DNA from: Halomarina halobia
GTDB taxonomy: Archaea > Halobacteriota > Halobacteria > Halobacteriales > Haloarculaceae
Length of the DNA: 64,000 nt
Reading direction: 5' to 3'
Assembly: GCF_029338575.1 (NCBI RefSeq)
Contig: NZ_CP119993.1
Span: 1,054,001 to 1,118,000, forward strand
Shown here: in pieces, positions 44,875 to 53,694 of the stretch
Position numbering within the stretch: position 1 is the first letter of the stretch
How the letters are laid out: each line of letters opens with the position of its first letter
Position numbers and translations under genes: made by a program
The notes under the pieces: model-generated
Told to the model about the DNA's origin: nothing
The model's database searches: none
The model's input: the letters and a program-made list of their open reading frames with translations, nothing else

Positions 44875-45486
44875 ACAATCATCCCATATAGCCCAATCCA
44901 AATAATAGGGACGGGTAGTACAGTTGTACGTAATAAGAAATGGATGCCACCTCCGGAAGCCTACCTGTTGGTTCGAGTTGTGGAGGATTACTAACAATCG
45001 CTGTTACAAGGGGCCGTTCGAGCGCTAGACGGTAGAACAGTCAGGGCGAGTTCGCGACCGCTAGTAGGAGGAGTCGACCAGAACAACGAGTGTTCATTGT
45101 AGATGGACTGAAAACATACTCGGGCGTCGAACTGACGGGGTATTCACATCTTTGATCAATTGATAGTGGGAGCTTTCGTCAGTTACGTCGCTGAACCCCA
45201 CTTTCTTGAGACCGTCCGTAGTTTCAAATCCCAGGTCGATCCTCGCGGGTTATTTCACAGTGTCCCATGCTCGGGCGACGGACTCACGCGACGTGCGCGG
45301 TAACGGAAGCTACCGGGACGCTCCAAGCACGACAGGCATAGCGCACCGAGAACGGATGATCGGAGGATTCACGATAGCTCAGATGCGACCGAACTTATCT
45401 AATCTATTATATAAATGACAGTTGGACCTGCTTCGTAAGAGTTCTCAAGTTGTTCCTCAGTAGCCCTCACCGGCCGAGGTTCAGGA
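44875..45486. other. Non-coding gap before aminotransferase
   Basis: About 600 nt without an intact gene. It contains the aminotransferase promoter (minus-strand TATTATTTGG about 30 nt upstream of its start). A short plus-strand stretch at about 45172-45262 weakly resembles the end of a flavoprotein but is too short to support. Confidence 0.45.
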
Positions 45487-46479
45487 TTACTTATCCAGTC
45501 CGAGCAAATCAAAGGGATGTCCGTTATTGTTTTTAACGGCATATTCGTATACGACGTGTGCAGTCGCGATGTCCTGGATGGCGAGGCCAGTCGAATCGAA
45601 CACCGTGACGGTATCCTCAGTCGTCCGACCCGGTTTGCTGCCGATAACGATTTCGCCTAACTCCGCATAGATATCTTTGTCAGTAAGGTACCCTTTGTTC
45701 CAAGGAACGTTGATCTCCCCAGAGTGGGTACATTGATCGTAGTCGTCAATGATGAGCTTCGCGTCCAAGAGTAATTCCTCGTCTATTTCTTGTTTCTCTT
45801 TGGCGTCGGCCCCCATCGCATTGATGTGAGTATACGTTCCCACCATCTCCCGATCGACAATGGGCTCTTCAACGGGCGTCACCGTCGAGAGAACGTCACA
45901 ACGGGCAGCCTCGGCTGGGCTCCCACTCATTACTTGGAAGTCGTCTTCGAATGTTTTGATGAAGCGGTTGACCCGCTCCTCGTCGAGATCTGCAATGACA
46001 ACCCGTTCAATATCACGGACTGTCGCGATCGCCTCTAACTGGGTATACGCTTGGGTGCCGGCACCAATGATCCCGAGCGATGAGGCGTCGGAAACCGCGA
46101 GGTGGTCGGTCGCGACAGCGGCCGCGGCACCAGTTCGCTTCATCGTCAGTTCTGTTCCGTCGATGATCGCGAGTGGGAACGCAGTCCCCGGGTCTGAGTA
46201 GATCACGATACCCATTACCGTCGGGAGATCGTGAGCATGGGGGTTGTCCGGATGGACGTTTACCCACTTGATGCCCGCCGCGTCCCACGCGTCCGCGTTG
46301 AGGTAAGCTGGCATCGACCGGAAGTCGCCGTTGTACTCCGGGAGGTCGATGTACGACTTCGCCGGCATCTGCACGTCCCCACGCTCGTACGCGGCGAAGG
46401 CTCGCTCGACCGCGTCAATTACCTCGTCCATGCGGGCGTTCTCGTCGACGGCCACACTATCAAGGAGCAATGTCTGCAT
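45487..46479 (-). CDS. Ornithine cyclodeaminase / alanine dehydrogenase-family protein
   Basis: This 330-residue NAD-dependent enzyme has the catalytic Lys71 in GIKWVNVHPDNP, an Arg in KRTGAAAAVATDHLA and the dinucleotide motif GIIGAGTQAYTQLEAI. The family includes ornithine cyclodeaminase, archaeal alanine dehydrogenase and related enzymes. Length and pattern fit the archaeal alanine dehydrogenase type. Next to a class III aminotransferase it could regenerate pyruvate from alanine and release ammonium. Ornithine conversion to proline, after a ureohydrolase, is the alternative. Confidence 0.85.
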   Translation of the reverse strand: MQTLLLDSVAVDENARMDEVIDAVERAFAAYERGDVQMPAKSYIDLPEYNGDFRSMPAYLNADAWDAAGIKWVNVHPDNPHAHDLPTVMGIVIYSDPGTAFPLAIIDGTELTMKRTGAAAAVATDHLAVSDASSLGIIGAGTQAYTQLEAIATVRDIERVVIADLDEERVNRFIKTFEDDFQVMSGSPAEAARCDVLSTVTPVEEPIVDREMVGTYTHINAMGADAKEKQEIDEELLLDAKLIIDDYDQCTHSGEINVPWNKGYLTDKDIYAELGEIVIGSKPGRTTEDTVTVFDSTGLAIQDIATAHVVYEYAVKNNNGHPFDLLGLDK

Positions 46480-46691
46480 GACCGGGAGCTTCCGTCCTAC
46501 TTACTTAACTGTACGCTCTGTTCTCCTGCTGACCCGCCTGGTACCAGCCGCGAGCGTACCTACTCTCGACGTAGAACGACGTCACGGTGTCAAGGTGACT
46601 GGCAGAAAGTGAGTCGCGTCGCGCGTCTCTCTGTGAAATCAACGGACGATCCGCGGCGTTGGGTATTGCTTGCTGAATACTGACTGGGTAC

Positions 46692-48167
46692 TCATGAATC
46701 TGGCCAGCGCTCAATGTAAACAGTCTCGTCGGTGTAGAACCGGACTACGTCCTCCGCTTGGGCGTGGAGGTCACCGAAGAAAGAGTCTTTTTGTCCGCCG
46801 AAATGGAAGAACGCCATCGGTGCTGCGGTTCCGGCGTTGACCGCCAGGTTCCCCGCCTCCGCCTCGTGGCGGAACGTCTTCGCCTCAGCGCCCCTGCTCG
46901 TGAAGAGGCTTGCTGCGTTGCCGAAGTCACTCTGGTTCACGATCTTGATCGCCTCGTCGATACCGCCGGCCGACATGAGCCCGAGCACCGGCCCAAATAT
47001 CTCTTCGCGTGCGATGACCATGTCTGTGGTTACGTCCCGGAAGATACAGGGGCCAACGAAGTTTCCTTCTTCGTAGCCATCAACCACGACGTTCCGCCCG
47101 TCGTACACTAGCTCAGCGCCCTCCTGAATGCCCGTCTCGACGTAATTGCGGACGCGCTGTTCGTGTTCAGGAGTGATGAGAGGTCCGATGGTCGTATCAT
47201 CGTCGAGTCCGTAGCCGACCACCTGCTGTTCGGCCTTCTCGACGACGAGGTCGACGAACTCCTCGTAGACAGACTCCTCGACGACAGCCACATCGTTCGC
47301 GAGACATCGCTCCCCCGAGCACGCGAGTGCAGACCCGATCGTCTTCTCGGCCGCGAACTCCAGATTGGCGGATTCGGTCACGATGACGTGATTCTTCGCC
47401 CCGCCTTGTGCCTGAACTCGCTTGCCGTTGGCCGCGGCTTTCGCATAGATCGTTTTTGCCACGGGAGTACTGCCGACGAACGAGATGCCTTTGACCCCGT
47501 TGTGTTCGAGGAGCGCATTCACCGTGTCAACGCTGCCGTTCACGAGTTGAACGACCCCGTCGGGAAAGCCTGCCTCGTCGATGAGTTCGAACATCCGCTG
47601 TGGAACGAGGGGATCTTGCTCGCTCGGTTTCAGGATGAAGGCGTTACCCGTGGCGACAGCGTACGGAAGGAACCACAGGGGGATCATCCCGGGAAAGTTA
47701 AACGGTGTGACGGCTGCGAACACACCCAGTGGCTGCCGAACCGCGGTTTCGTCGATACCGGGTGCCGCGTTCTCGACATGGCCAGCCTGCATGAGCGTCG
47801 GGATCCCACAGGCGACTTCGACGTTCTCGATCCCGCGACGGAGTTCACCCTTCGCCTCGGCGAACGTCTTGCCGTGTTCCTGGACGAGGAGTTCAGCCAG
47901 CGCATCCTGGTGCTCTTCGAGCAGATGCTTGAGTTCGAACAGCGGTTGTATGCGCTCCTCGACCGGTTGACTACGCCATTCATCGAACGCCTCCTCGGCG
48001 ACGCTGACGGCTACGTCCACGTCTTCCTTCGAGCTGAATCCGACGCGGGCGATGGCTTCTCCCATAGCCGGGTTTAATACGTCCTGTCCGTTCTCGCTGG
48101 ACGCGGACCATTCGCCGTCGACGTAGTTCTTTACGTCACCGTACTCAAGGTCGGTTTCGGTGGACAT
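46692..48167 (-). CDS. mmsA: Methylmalonate-semialdehyde dehydrogenase
   Basis: This 491-residue ALDH has Cys288 in GERC and, instead of the usual LELGG glutamate motif, the sequence AQGGAKNHVIV, a hallmark of CoA-acylating MmsA. It converts malonate or methylmalonate semialdehyde to acetyl- or propionyl-CoA and CO2. The start at 48167 gives a normal N-terminus, while a longer frame would add about 56 unusual residues. It fits beta-alanine, 3-aminoisobutyrate or inositol degradation; the aminotransferase and N-carbamoyl-amino-acid hydrolase nearby favour the first two. Confidence 0.9.
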   Translation of the reverse strand: MSTETDLEYGDVKNYVDGEWSASSENGQDVLNPAMGEAIARVGFSSKEDVDVAVSVAEEAFDEWRSQPVEERIQPLFELKHLLEEHQDALAELLVQEHGKTFAEAKGELRRGIENVEVACGIPTLMQAGHVENAAPGIDETAVRQPLGVFAAVTPFNFPGMIPLWFLPYAVATGNAFILKPSEQDPLVPQRMFELIDEAGFPDGVVQLVNGSVDTVNALLEHNGVKGISFVGSTPVAKTIYAKAAANGKRVQAQGGAKNHVIVTESANLEFAAEKTIGSALACSGERCLANDVAVVEESVYEEFVDLVVEKAEQQVVGYGLDDDTTIGPLITPEHEQRVRNYVETGIQEGAELVYDGRNVVVDGYEEGNFVGPCIFRDVTTDMVIAREEIFGPVLGLMSAGGIDEAIKIVNQSDFGNAASLFTSRGAEAKTFRHEAEAGNLAVNAGTAAPMAFFHFGGQKDSFFGDLHAQAEDVVRFYTDETVYIERWPDS

Positions 48168-48353
48168 CGTTCGAGCGAGGGTTGCTCCGAACGACAATAA
48201 GTATTCGGTAGTCTTCGATAGCTGGATCCCCGTCTCGGTTCCAACCGTTGGCGAGGTGGTTTGCCTCTGCGATTCCAATAGCGGTGTTACGAGACTGCAC
48301 TGGAACGAGCGACCATCCACCGGACTACCGGCCACGGATCGACGACCCCGGTC

Positions 48354-49610
48354 TCATTCTCCAGCCGCCCCGTCTTCGGTAACGCCAGCGAGATCGAGTG
48401 CGGCGTTCGCGAGCGTGTTCGCGGCCTTGTAACAGTCCTCCCAGCTCGTATACTCCGCGGGCGAGTGGCTCTTGCCGTCCTCACTCACCGCGAACGCCAT
48501 TGCGGTGTCGCACACGCTCGCCGCGTACGTCGCGTCGTGGCCCGCCCCGCTGATGAACTCCCGCCCATCGTACTCAAGATCGGAAACAGCATTCCGGACG
48601 GCGTCGACACAACGGTCGGCGAAGGAAACGCTCTTCGCTTTCATTCGCTCCTCGTACTCCCACTCGACGCCTTCTCGCTCGGCGGCGGCTACTATCTCCG
48701 CCTTCACGCGTTCGACCGCCTCGTCAGCGACGGCGTCGTCCGGATCGCGAATGTCAACCGTGAAGCGCACCTCTTCCGGCACGACGTTGATAGAACCGGG
48801 CTCGACCTCAAGGTCGCCGACAGTTCCGACAGTCCGCTCGCCCAGCGTTCCGGGGATGCGCCGGATTTGCGTGATTACATCGCTCGCCGCGACCAGGGCA
48901 TCGTTCCGGTGATTCATCGGTGTCGTACCCGAGTGGTTCGCCTGCCCTTGGAAAGTGACCTCACCCCACCGGAGCGCAACGATGCCCGTCACGATGCCGA
49001 CGTCGCGGTCCTCCTCGTCAAGGTACGGTCCCTGCTCGATGTGTAGCTCGAGGTAGGAGTCGTAGTCGTGCTGCGGTTTTGCGGGGATGTCTCCGCGGTA
49101 GCCGATTCGTTCCAGTTCGTCGACAAACCGACGGCCCTCTGCGTCGGTCGTCTCGTAGGCGTCATCGCGGGCGATCTCGCCCGCCCAGACGCCGCTCGAC
49201 ATCATAGCAGGTTGGAACCGGGAACCCTCCTCGTTCGTCCAGTTGACAATTTCGACGGGGCGTTCCGTCTCGATGTCCTCGTCCTCGAGCGTCTGCACGA
49301 ACTCGAGGGCCGCGACAACCCCGAGCGGCCCGTCGTAGATACCGCCTCGCGGTTGTGAGTCGAGGTGAGACCCCAGTAGGATCGTCCCTGCCTCGGGGTC
49401 CCTACCGGGGCGCCGGCCGAACATGTTGCCCATCTCGTCGACGCGGATGTCGAGTCCGGCTGCTTCCATCTGGTCTCGGAACCAATCTCTGACCTCGCGG
49501 TCGGCGTCGGTTAACGTCAACCGGTCGAGCCCACGGCCGTCTATGGCCCCGATCTCGGCCTGTTCTTGCATTGTTTCTACAAACCGTTCCCTGTCGATAG
49601 CGATCCGCAC
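48354..49610 (-). CDS. N-carbamoyl-amino-acid hydrolase (HyuC/M20 type)
   Basis: This about 418-residue M20-family amidohydrolase has the metal-site patterns GSHLDSQPRGGIYDG, NWTNEEGSRF and ELHIEQGP. The set is typical of N-carbamoyl-L-amino acid hydrolases, beta-ureidopropionases and allantoate amidohydrolases. The product could be beta-alanine plus CO2 and ammonia from N-carbamoyl-beta-alanine. The start is uncertain: a TTG at 49649 opens the frame, but the GTG at 49610, preceded by AGGGGT, gives a more typical N-terminus. Without a hydantoinase in the window, its substrate may be made elsewhere. Confidence 0.85.
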   Translation of the reverse strand: MRIAIDRERFVETMQEQAEIGAIDGRGLDRLTLTDADREVRDWFRDQMEAAGLDIRVDEMGNMFGRRPGRDPEAGTILLGSHLDSQPRGGIYDGPLGVVAALEFVQTLEDEDIETERPVEIVNWTNEEGSRFQPAMMSSGVWAGEIARDDAYETTDAEGRRFVDELERIGYRGDIPAKPQHDYDSYLELHIEQGPYLDEEDRDVGIVTGIVALRWGEVTFQGQANHSGTTPMNHRNDALVAASDVITQIRRIPGTLGERTVGTVGDLEVEPGSINVVPEEVRFTVDIRDPDDAVADEAVERVKAEIVAAAEREGVEWEYEERMKAKSVSFADRCVDAVRNAVSDLEYDGREFISGAGHDATYAASVCDTAMAFAVSEDGKSHSPAEYTSWEDCYKAANTLANAALDLAGVTEDGAAGE

Positions 49611-49707
49611 ACCCCTGAATCGCCCGTCTAGTTGAAAAACTATTTGCAAAGACTATTGAGGATGTTGTATAGTAAATAGAGAAATAGTTTATTTAGATAT
49701 TTATTTG

Positions 49708-49905
49708 TCAGGAGCATACCTTTCTTGAAGCTGGTTCGGCTGATCGCAGGTTAGAGTGGTACCTGAACCGCCGCAGCAACGGCAGCGAAAGACTACGCCA
49801 AAAGAACGAGTGAAAGCAGCAGCGCCGCAGTGCGACTGTCTAAGACCACGTTTCAATACGATCTCGCTCCAGTAGTTGGGCTAATCGTTCAACTACAGCG
49901 AACAA
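49708..49905 (-). pseudogene. IS6-family transposase remnant, copy 3
   Basis: On the minus strand this stretch aligns by eye with the C-terminal part of the IS6 element at 52898-53686. For example, it reads FHSFFWRSLSLPLLRRFRYH against the element's RFRSFWRGSQTSAYRWLRRF. Blocks on both sides (gcaggag-like and ctggttcgg near 49720-49760, ccagtagttgggctaat near 49870) also correspond. No terminal repeats remain. It is a very old fragment. Confidence 0.6.
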
Positions 49906-50015
49906 GGACCACTAGCACCTGAAAGCATCGCTGAGAAACTTGGAATCTGACGCGTCACGTTTCGTAGAAAATCGATGGAGAAACCCCACGCGAGACGATT
50001 CCGTCGAATCTTCCG

Positions 50016-50027
50016 AAAAAACTATAG
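50016..50027 (+). promoter_or_regulatory. TATA box for the DUF1989 gene
   Basis: AAAAAACTATAG ends 24 nt before the GTG at 50051, supporting a leaderless transcript and the GTG start. Confidence 0.5.
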
Positions 50028-50050
50028 TGTGACATACTGGATTCCGATTC

Positions 50051-50659
50051 GTGATAGAACAGCGTATACCAGAGAAACGAGGCATCGCCTTCCGAATCGA
50101 CGATGGGGACACCTTCGAGGTGATCGACCCGCGAGGCCGTCAGGTCGCTGATCTCGTGGCCTTCAACGCCGACGCTCCCACAGAGCGATTCTCCTCGAAG
50201 TACAGCTATCGGCGGAACAGCAAAGTCCGCATCACCACGGGCGACACACTATACACAACCGAGGGACGTGAGATACTTACTATCATCGAGGATGACTGTG
50301 GTGTCCACGATCTGTTGTACGCCCCGTGCAACCACTGGGTCCTCGACGACTACTACGACCAACCGGACGAAAACGGTTGCCGCGAGAATCTGTCGGAGGC
50401 ACTGGCGCCACTCAACGTCGGCGAGGAACTGGTCCACAGCACCCTCAATATCTTCATGAAGTCCACTATCGCGGAGCAGACGTATATCGACATTCGTGAA
50501 CCCGTGTCAGAGCCAGGCGATACCGTCAAATTCTGCGCCGAACAGGACGCCTTCGTAGCCATCTCCTCGTGCGCCGGTGAATCAGTCGTGAACGCCGGTG
50601 AGACGAAGCCAATAGATGTCTGCGTTCCCGACGGAACCGAAGTACACGCGAACTTCTAA
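50051..50659 (+). CDS. DUF1989 (urea-carboxylase-associated) family protein
   Basis: This 202-residue protein matches the DUF1989 family. It has the pattern QRIPEKRGIAFRIDDGDTFEV, DCGVHDLLYAPCNHWVLDDYY and CRENLSEAL, and conserved His and Cys residues that could bind a metal. Some family members are carboxyguanidine deiminase subunits, and others are linked to urea carboxylase. The GTG start is chosen from the TATA spacing. With a ureohydrolase and a broken creatininase nearby it suggests guanidino-nitrogen use, but no urea carboxylase is in the window. Confidence 0.82.
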   Translation: MIEQRIPEKRGIAFRIDDGDTFEVIDPRGRQVADLVAFNADAPTERFSSKYSYRRNSKVRITTGDTLYTTEGREILTIIEDDCGVHDLLYAPCNHWVLDDYYDQPDENGCRENLSEALAPLNVGEELVHSTLNIFMKSTIAEQTYIDIREPVSEPGDTVKFCAEQDAFVAISSCAGESVVNAGETKPIDVCVPDGTEVHANF

Positions 50660-50807
50660 GTGGAATATCTGCCCTCCGGGACGACTGTCCGTATCGAGAC
50701 GATCGCTATACGTTGCTATGGCGGAGCACGACCACATCTAGTGGTAGAGATTGGGAGTATCAGAGTACGCTGGAAACGAAACGGATGCAGAGGGAAAGGG
50801 GACTGCG

Positions 50808-52328
50808 TTAGTCGTTCACTGGGGTGCGATGGTGGCCGACGCCGCCTTCCAGCCGTTCAGGATCGGCGGCCCGTACGTCATGGACGAACTCCTGAACCCG
50901 GTCGGCTGGTGGTTCGGGCGTGAGGTACGTTACCGGCACCATGACGGCGATCTGGACGACCGCTGCGGGGAACCCGACCCACATGTCCCATACCGATATC
51001 CCAGACCACAGCAGATAGACTAGCGTCGCGACGCCCGATACGAGACCCGCGACAGCGCCGTACTTATTCGCCCGTGGCCACCAGAACGCGGCTACAGCGA
51101 CGGGAAGTAGCAGGAAGTAGCCGGGGAAACTCATGTCAAGGACGAGCTGGATGAGTTCGCCGAGCGGCCGAGTTGCCACGAGCAGAGCGCCCAGCGCGAT
51201 GAGTCCGGAGACGCCTTTTGAGTACGTCGAGAGTCGCTCTTCCGAGACGTCGCCCGCAAGGAGCACCTGATAGATATCGCGAGAGAAGATGGAACCGACC
51301 ATCAGGATGATAGAGTCAGCGGTGGACATGGCTGCCGCTATCGCCGCAGCCATCATTATGCCGAGCATCGGACCAGGCATCTGCTGGATAAACCGCAGAA
51401 TGACTGTGTCGGCCTGCGCCCCCTCCAGACCGGTGAAAGTGGCAATGCCTGCGAAGCCGATAAGGCCGGCGAAGAGCGTCAAGAGAAACGTGTCGCCGAT
51501 GCCTTCGGCGAATCCGAGCCCCCAGACACCAGAGTGTCGTTTAGCGGCGAAGTATCGCTCCCACATGTGCGGCCAAACGGGCAACGAGAGACCGAATCCA
51601 GCGGCGACAGTGTACAGATTAACGAGGTTACCATCGATTGTAGTGACCTTCGTCGCCTGCTGGGCTGCCTGGATGTAAACGTTACCTGGGACGGTAAAGA
51701 TGATCCACAATGCGACGATGGTCATACCACCGAAGAGCAGTATCGCTTGGAGTGCATCGGTGTAGGCCACGCCGCGCATCCCCCCAATGGCGATGTAGAT
51801 GGCCATGAAGACGCCGACATACGCGATGCCGATGTCCTGGGAGACAAAGCCGTCAGTAAGCACGTTCAGCACCAGGCCCATCCCCTTGAATTGGATGGCG
51901 ATGTAGAAGAAGGAGAATCCGACGGCGATTATAGCTACGACGACCCGGAGCCACTTGCTGTCGTCAAAGCGGTCGCATAACAGGTCTGACGGGGTTACGT
52001 AATCTTTCCCCATCTTGCTTATTTTCCAGAATTTTTCACCCACGATTATCATTGCAGGGATGTCGGTGACGACGATAGCCCCGATGATGACGATTCCTGC
52101 GATGCCGAGGCTGTACGTGATGCCACCGCTTCCGAGAAATGTGAAAGAACTCAGTGCCGTCCCAATGCCGGTCAGGAAGATAATGAGGGTACTGATCGAC
52201 CCCTCAGCGACGAAGTAGTCGCTGACGTCGTCGAGCGTCAGCTGCGATCCGCGGTAGCCGAGGTAGATGAGAAAGAAGAGATAGATCGTCGTGACGACTA
52301 GGCCGACGGTAACCCATAGAGATGGCAT
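50808..52328 (-). CDS. Sodium:solute symporter (SSS family) (1)
   Basis: This 506-residue protein has about 13 helices and the SSS pattern SIGGMRGVAYTDALQAILLFGG-like region (IAIGGMRGVAYTDALQ near residue 185). It uses the sodium gradient to import an organic solute. It begins 1 nt after the small membrane protein at 52330 ends. Neighbours suggest a guanidino, amide or amino-acid type substrate. It is convergent with the DUF1989 gene. Confidence 0.92.
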   Translation of the reverse strand: MPSLWVTVGLVVTTIYLFFLIYLGYRGSQLTLDDVSDYFVAEGSISTLIIFLTGIGTALSSFTFLGSGGITYSLGIAGIVIIGAIVVTDIPAMIIVGEKFWKISKMGKDYVTPSDLLCDRFDDSKWLRVVVAIIAVGFSFFYIAIQFKGMGLVLNVLTDGFVSQDIGIAYVGVFMAIYIAIGGMRGVAYTDALQAILLFGGMTIVALWIIFTVPGNVYIQAAQQATKVTTIDGNLVNLYTVAAGFGLSLPVWPHMWERYFAAKRHSGVWGLGFAEGIGDTFLLTLFAGLIGFAGIATFTGLEGAQADTVILRFIQQMPGPMLGIMMAAAIAAAMSTADSIILMVGSIFSRDIYQVLLAGDVSEERLSTYSKGVSGLIALGALLVATRPLGELIQLVLDMSFPGYFLLLPVAVAAFWWPRANKYGAVAGLVSGVATLVYLLWSGISVWDMWVGFPAAVVQIAVMVPVTYLTPEPPADRVQEFVHDVRAADPERLEGGVGHHRTPVND

Positions 52329-52329
52329 C

Positions 52330-52632
52330 TCAGGACCCCTCCAACTCCGTCGAGTCCGACTGCGCGACTCGGTCGGGCGCCTCAGTTCCGGACTCGGGCG
52401 TGTACAATTGTGATAGGTCGGGTTTACCGAGGTAGTACCAGCCGAAAGCGGCGTTCGACCCTGTTACGACGAACACGAATGTGACGAGGACGACAAATGC
52501 TTCGGGGAGTCCGAAGAGGAACTGTCCCCGCCCACCGCCATTGGTGTATGCCTGGAGGTACATCAGCAGACCGACGTTCTCCAGCAGAACAAACGCTAAC
52601 CAGACTGTCCCACGTGTGCGCTTATCTAACAT
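52330..52632 (-). CDS. Small two-helix symporter partner
   Basis: This 100-residue protein has two hydrophobic helices (about 9-28 and 42-64) and an acidic C-terminal tail. It precedes the symporter by 1 nt, an arrangement seen for small accessory proteins of the SSS family (such as DUF3311-type proteins). The specific family is not certain. It may assist folding or stability of the transporter. Confidence 0.75.
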   Translation of the reverse strand: MLDKRTRGTVWLAFVLLENVGLLMYLQAYTNGGGRGQFLFGLPEAFVVLVTFVFVVTGSNAAFGWYYLGKPDLSQLYTPESGTEAPDRVAQSDSTELEGS

Positions 52633-52893
52633 GCGATTGGGACGCTTTCGTGAGAGTTGAAAGAGTTCGTGGAAGAGGTAATAGTCTCCGCATACCCGTC
52701 ATCGCATAATTGCGCTATGTCGATGTCCTTGAGGCCTACCAAGAGGTGGGCTATGTCTAATATGACGGCGGTGATAACTTGACCCGCCTTAGTGAGCTGC
52801 TGATGAGTCGTGCTAGCAGGGCGAATGACGAGCGTCCTTGCATCGCCGACATTCGCCAGCAACTCGCGAGTTTACCGTTGCTCACCCATCCCT

Positions 52894-53630
52894 TCACGGC
52901 ACTGTCTGGTTGAGTACCTCCTTGGCAGGAGTTCGTCCGTCTAGGGCCTGGTTCGGTCGGTCGTAATTACAGTGGTGTCTAAACCGTCGTAACCAGCGGT
53001 AAGCGCTGGTCTGACTGCCCCGCCAAAACGAGCGAAAGCGGTCGATGCGCATCGTGACCATCTGAAACCACTTCTCAAGGGTGTTTCGCTCGCTGTAGTT
53101 GAGCTGACCGCTCAGAGCGTGGTGAAACAGGGCAGTCAGATAGTCCGCAGCATCGACGAGAAACTCCGTATCTGAGACATCGTATTTCTCGGTGAGGCGA
53201 CGGAGGAACGCTGTCCTCAGAACGCGAAGCGTTCTGATGGGCTGCACGAGAGCGGAGCTCTCGTGAACGCCGCAGGATCGGTCCCGCGGCGGCTGTACAC
53301 GTCGATCTCTAACAGCAGCTTTGACCCGGTATCGATCGCCGCGTACAGCCACTTGTCTTCATCATCAACCTCGATCTGTTTCTCGTCAACCGCGACCCAC
53401 CGTCGCAGGTCGCTCTGATCTTTCGAAAGCGTATGCGTCCAATTCCAGACCGCTCCATGAGAACGATCAACGCCGAGTAAGTCAAGCACGGCGCTGACGT
53501 CTTGAAGTAACAACTCCATTGAATGGAGCCGCACCCCGAACACCCTCACGGGTGTCGGGATACACTCATTCTCCCAAACCTCATCACAATCCACGTCTAA
53601 GCTCTCCCTGAGCAGGTCTGCGAGTGTCAT
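52894..53630 (-). pseudogene. IS6-family transposase, interrupted
   Basis: The N-terminal part (start at 53630) is intact through VAVDEKQIEVDDEDKWLYAA and YSRRGTDPAAF, then runs into a 59-nt insertion. Reading resumes in another frame with AFLRRLTEKYDVSDTEFLVD, LNYSERNTLEKWFQMVTMRI and RPNQALDGRTPAKEVLNQ. Removing the insertion would restore most of the DDE protein, so this event probably killed an otherwise good gene. Confidence 0.85.
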
Positions 53631-53686
53631 GGATCTCACTCACTACGACCTGCTCGTTTCTCAAACTCCCTGAACTAGACCGTGCC
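52898..53686 (-). mobile_element. IS6-type insertion sequence, decayed copy 2
   Basis: The element is 789 bp with terminal repeats GGCACTGTCTGGTT (52898-52911) and AACTAGACCGTGCC (53673-53686), matching 12 of 14 as inverted repeats. It is similar to the copy at 22438 but carries an extra 59-nt two-hairpin block (53212-53270). No target duplication is seen. It lies between the ureohydrolase and symporter-partner genes, which are on the same strand. Confidence 0.85.
53206..53270. repeat. Two-hairpin micro-insertion with 6-bp flanking duplication
   Basis: Two perfect hairpins lie side by side: TCAGAACGC-GAA-GCGTTCTGA (53217-53237) and CACGAGAGC-GGA-GCTCTCGTG (53245-53265), each with nine-base stems and a three-base loop. 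The hexamer GAACGC flanks the block at 53206-53211 and 53265-53270, like a target duplication. The related IS6 copy at 22438 lacks the block. Confidence 0.7.
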
Positions 53687-53694
53687 GATATTGT

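Noticed and set aside
45172..45262. Possible flavoprotein C-terminus (FLETVRSFKSQVDPRGLF-like reading)
   Set aside because: Only about 30 residues, no supporting upstream reading frame; could be chance.
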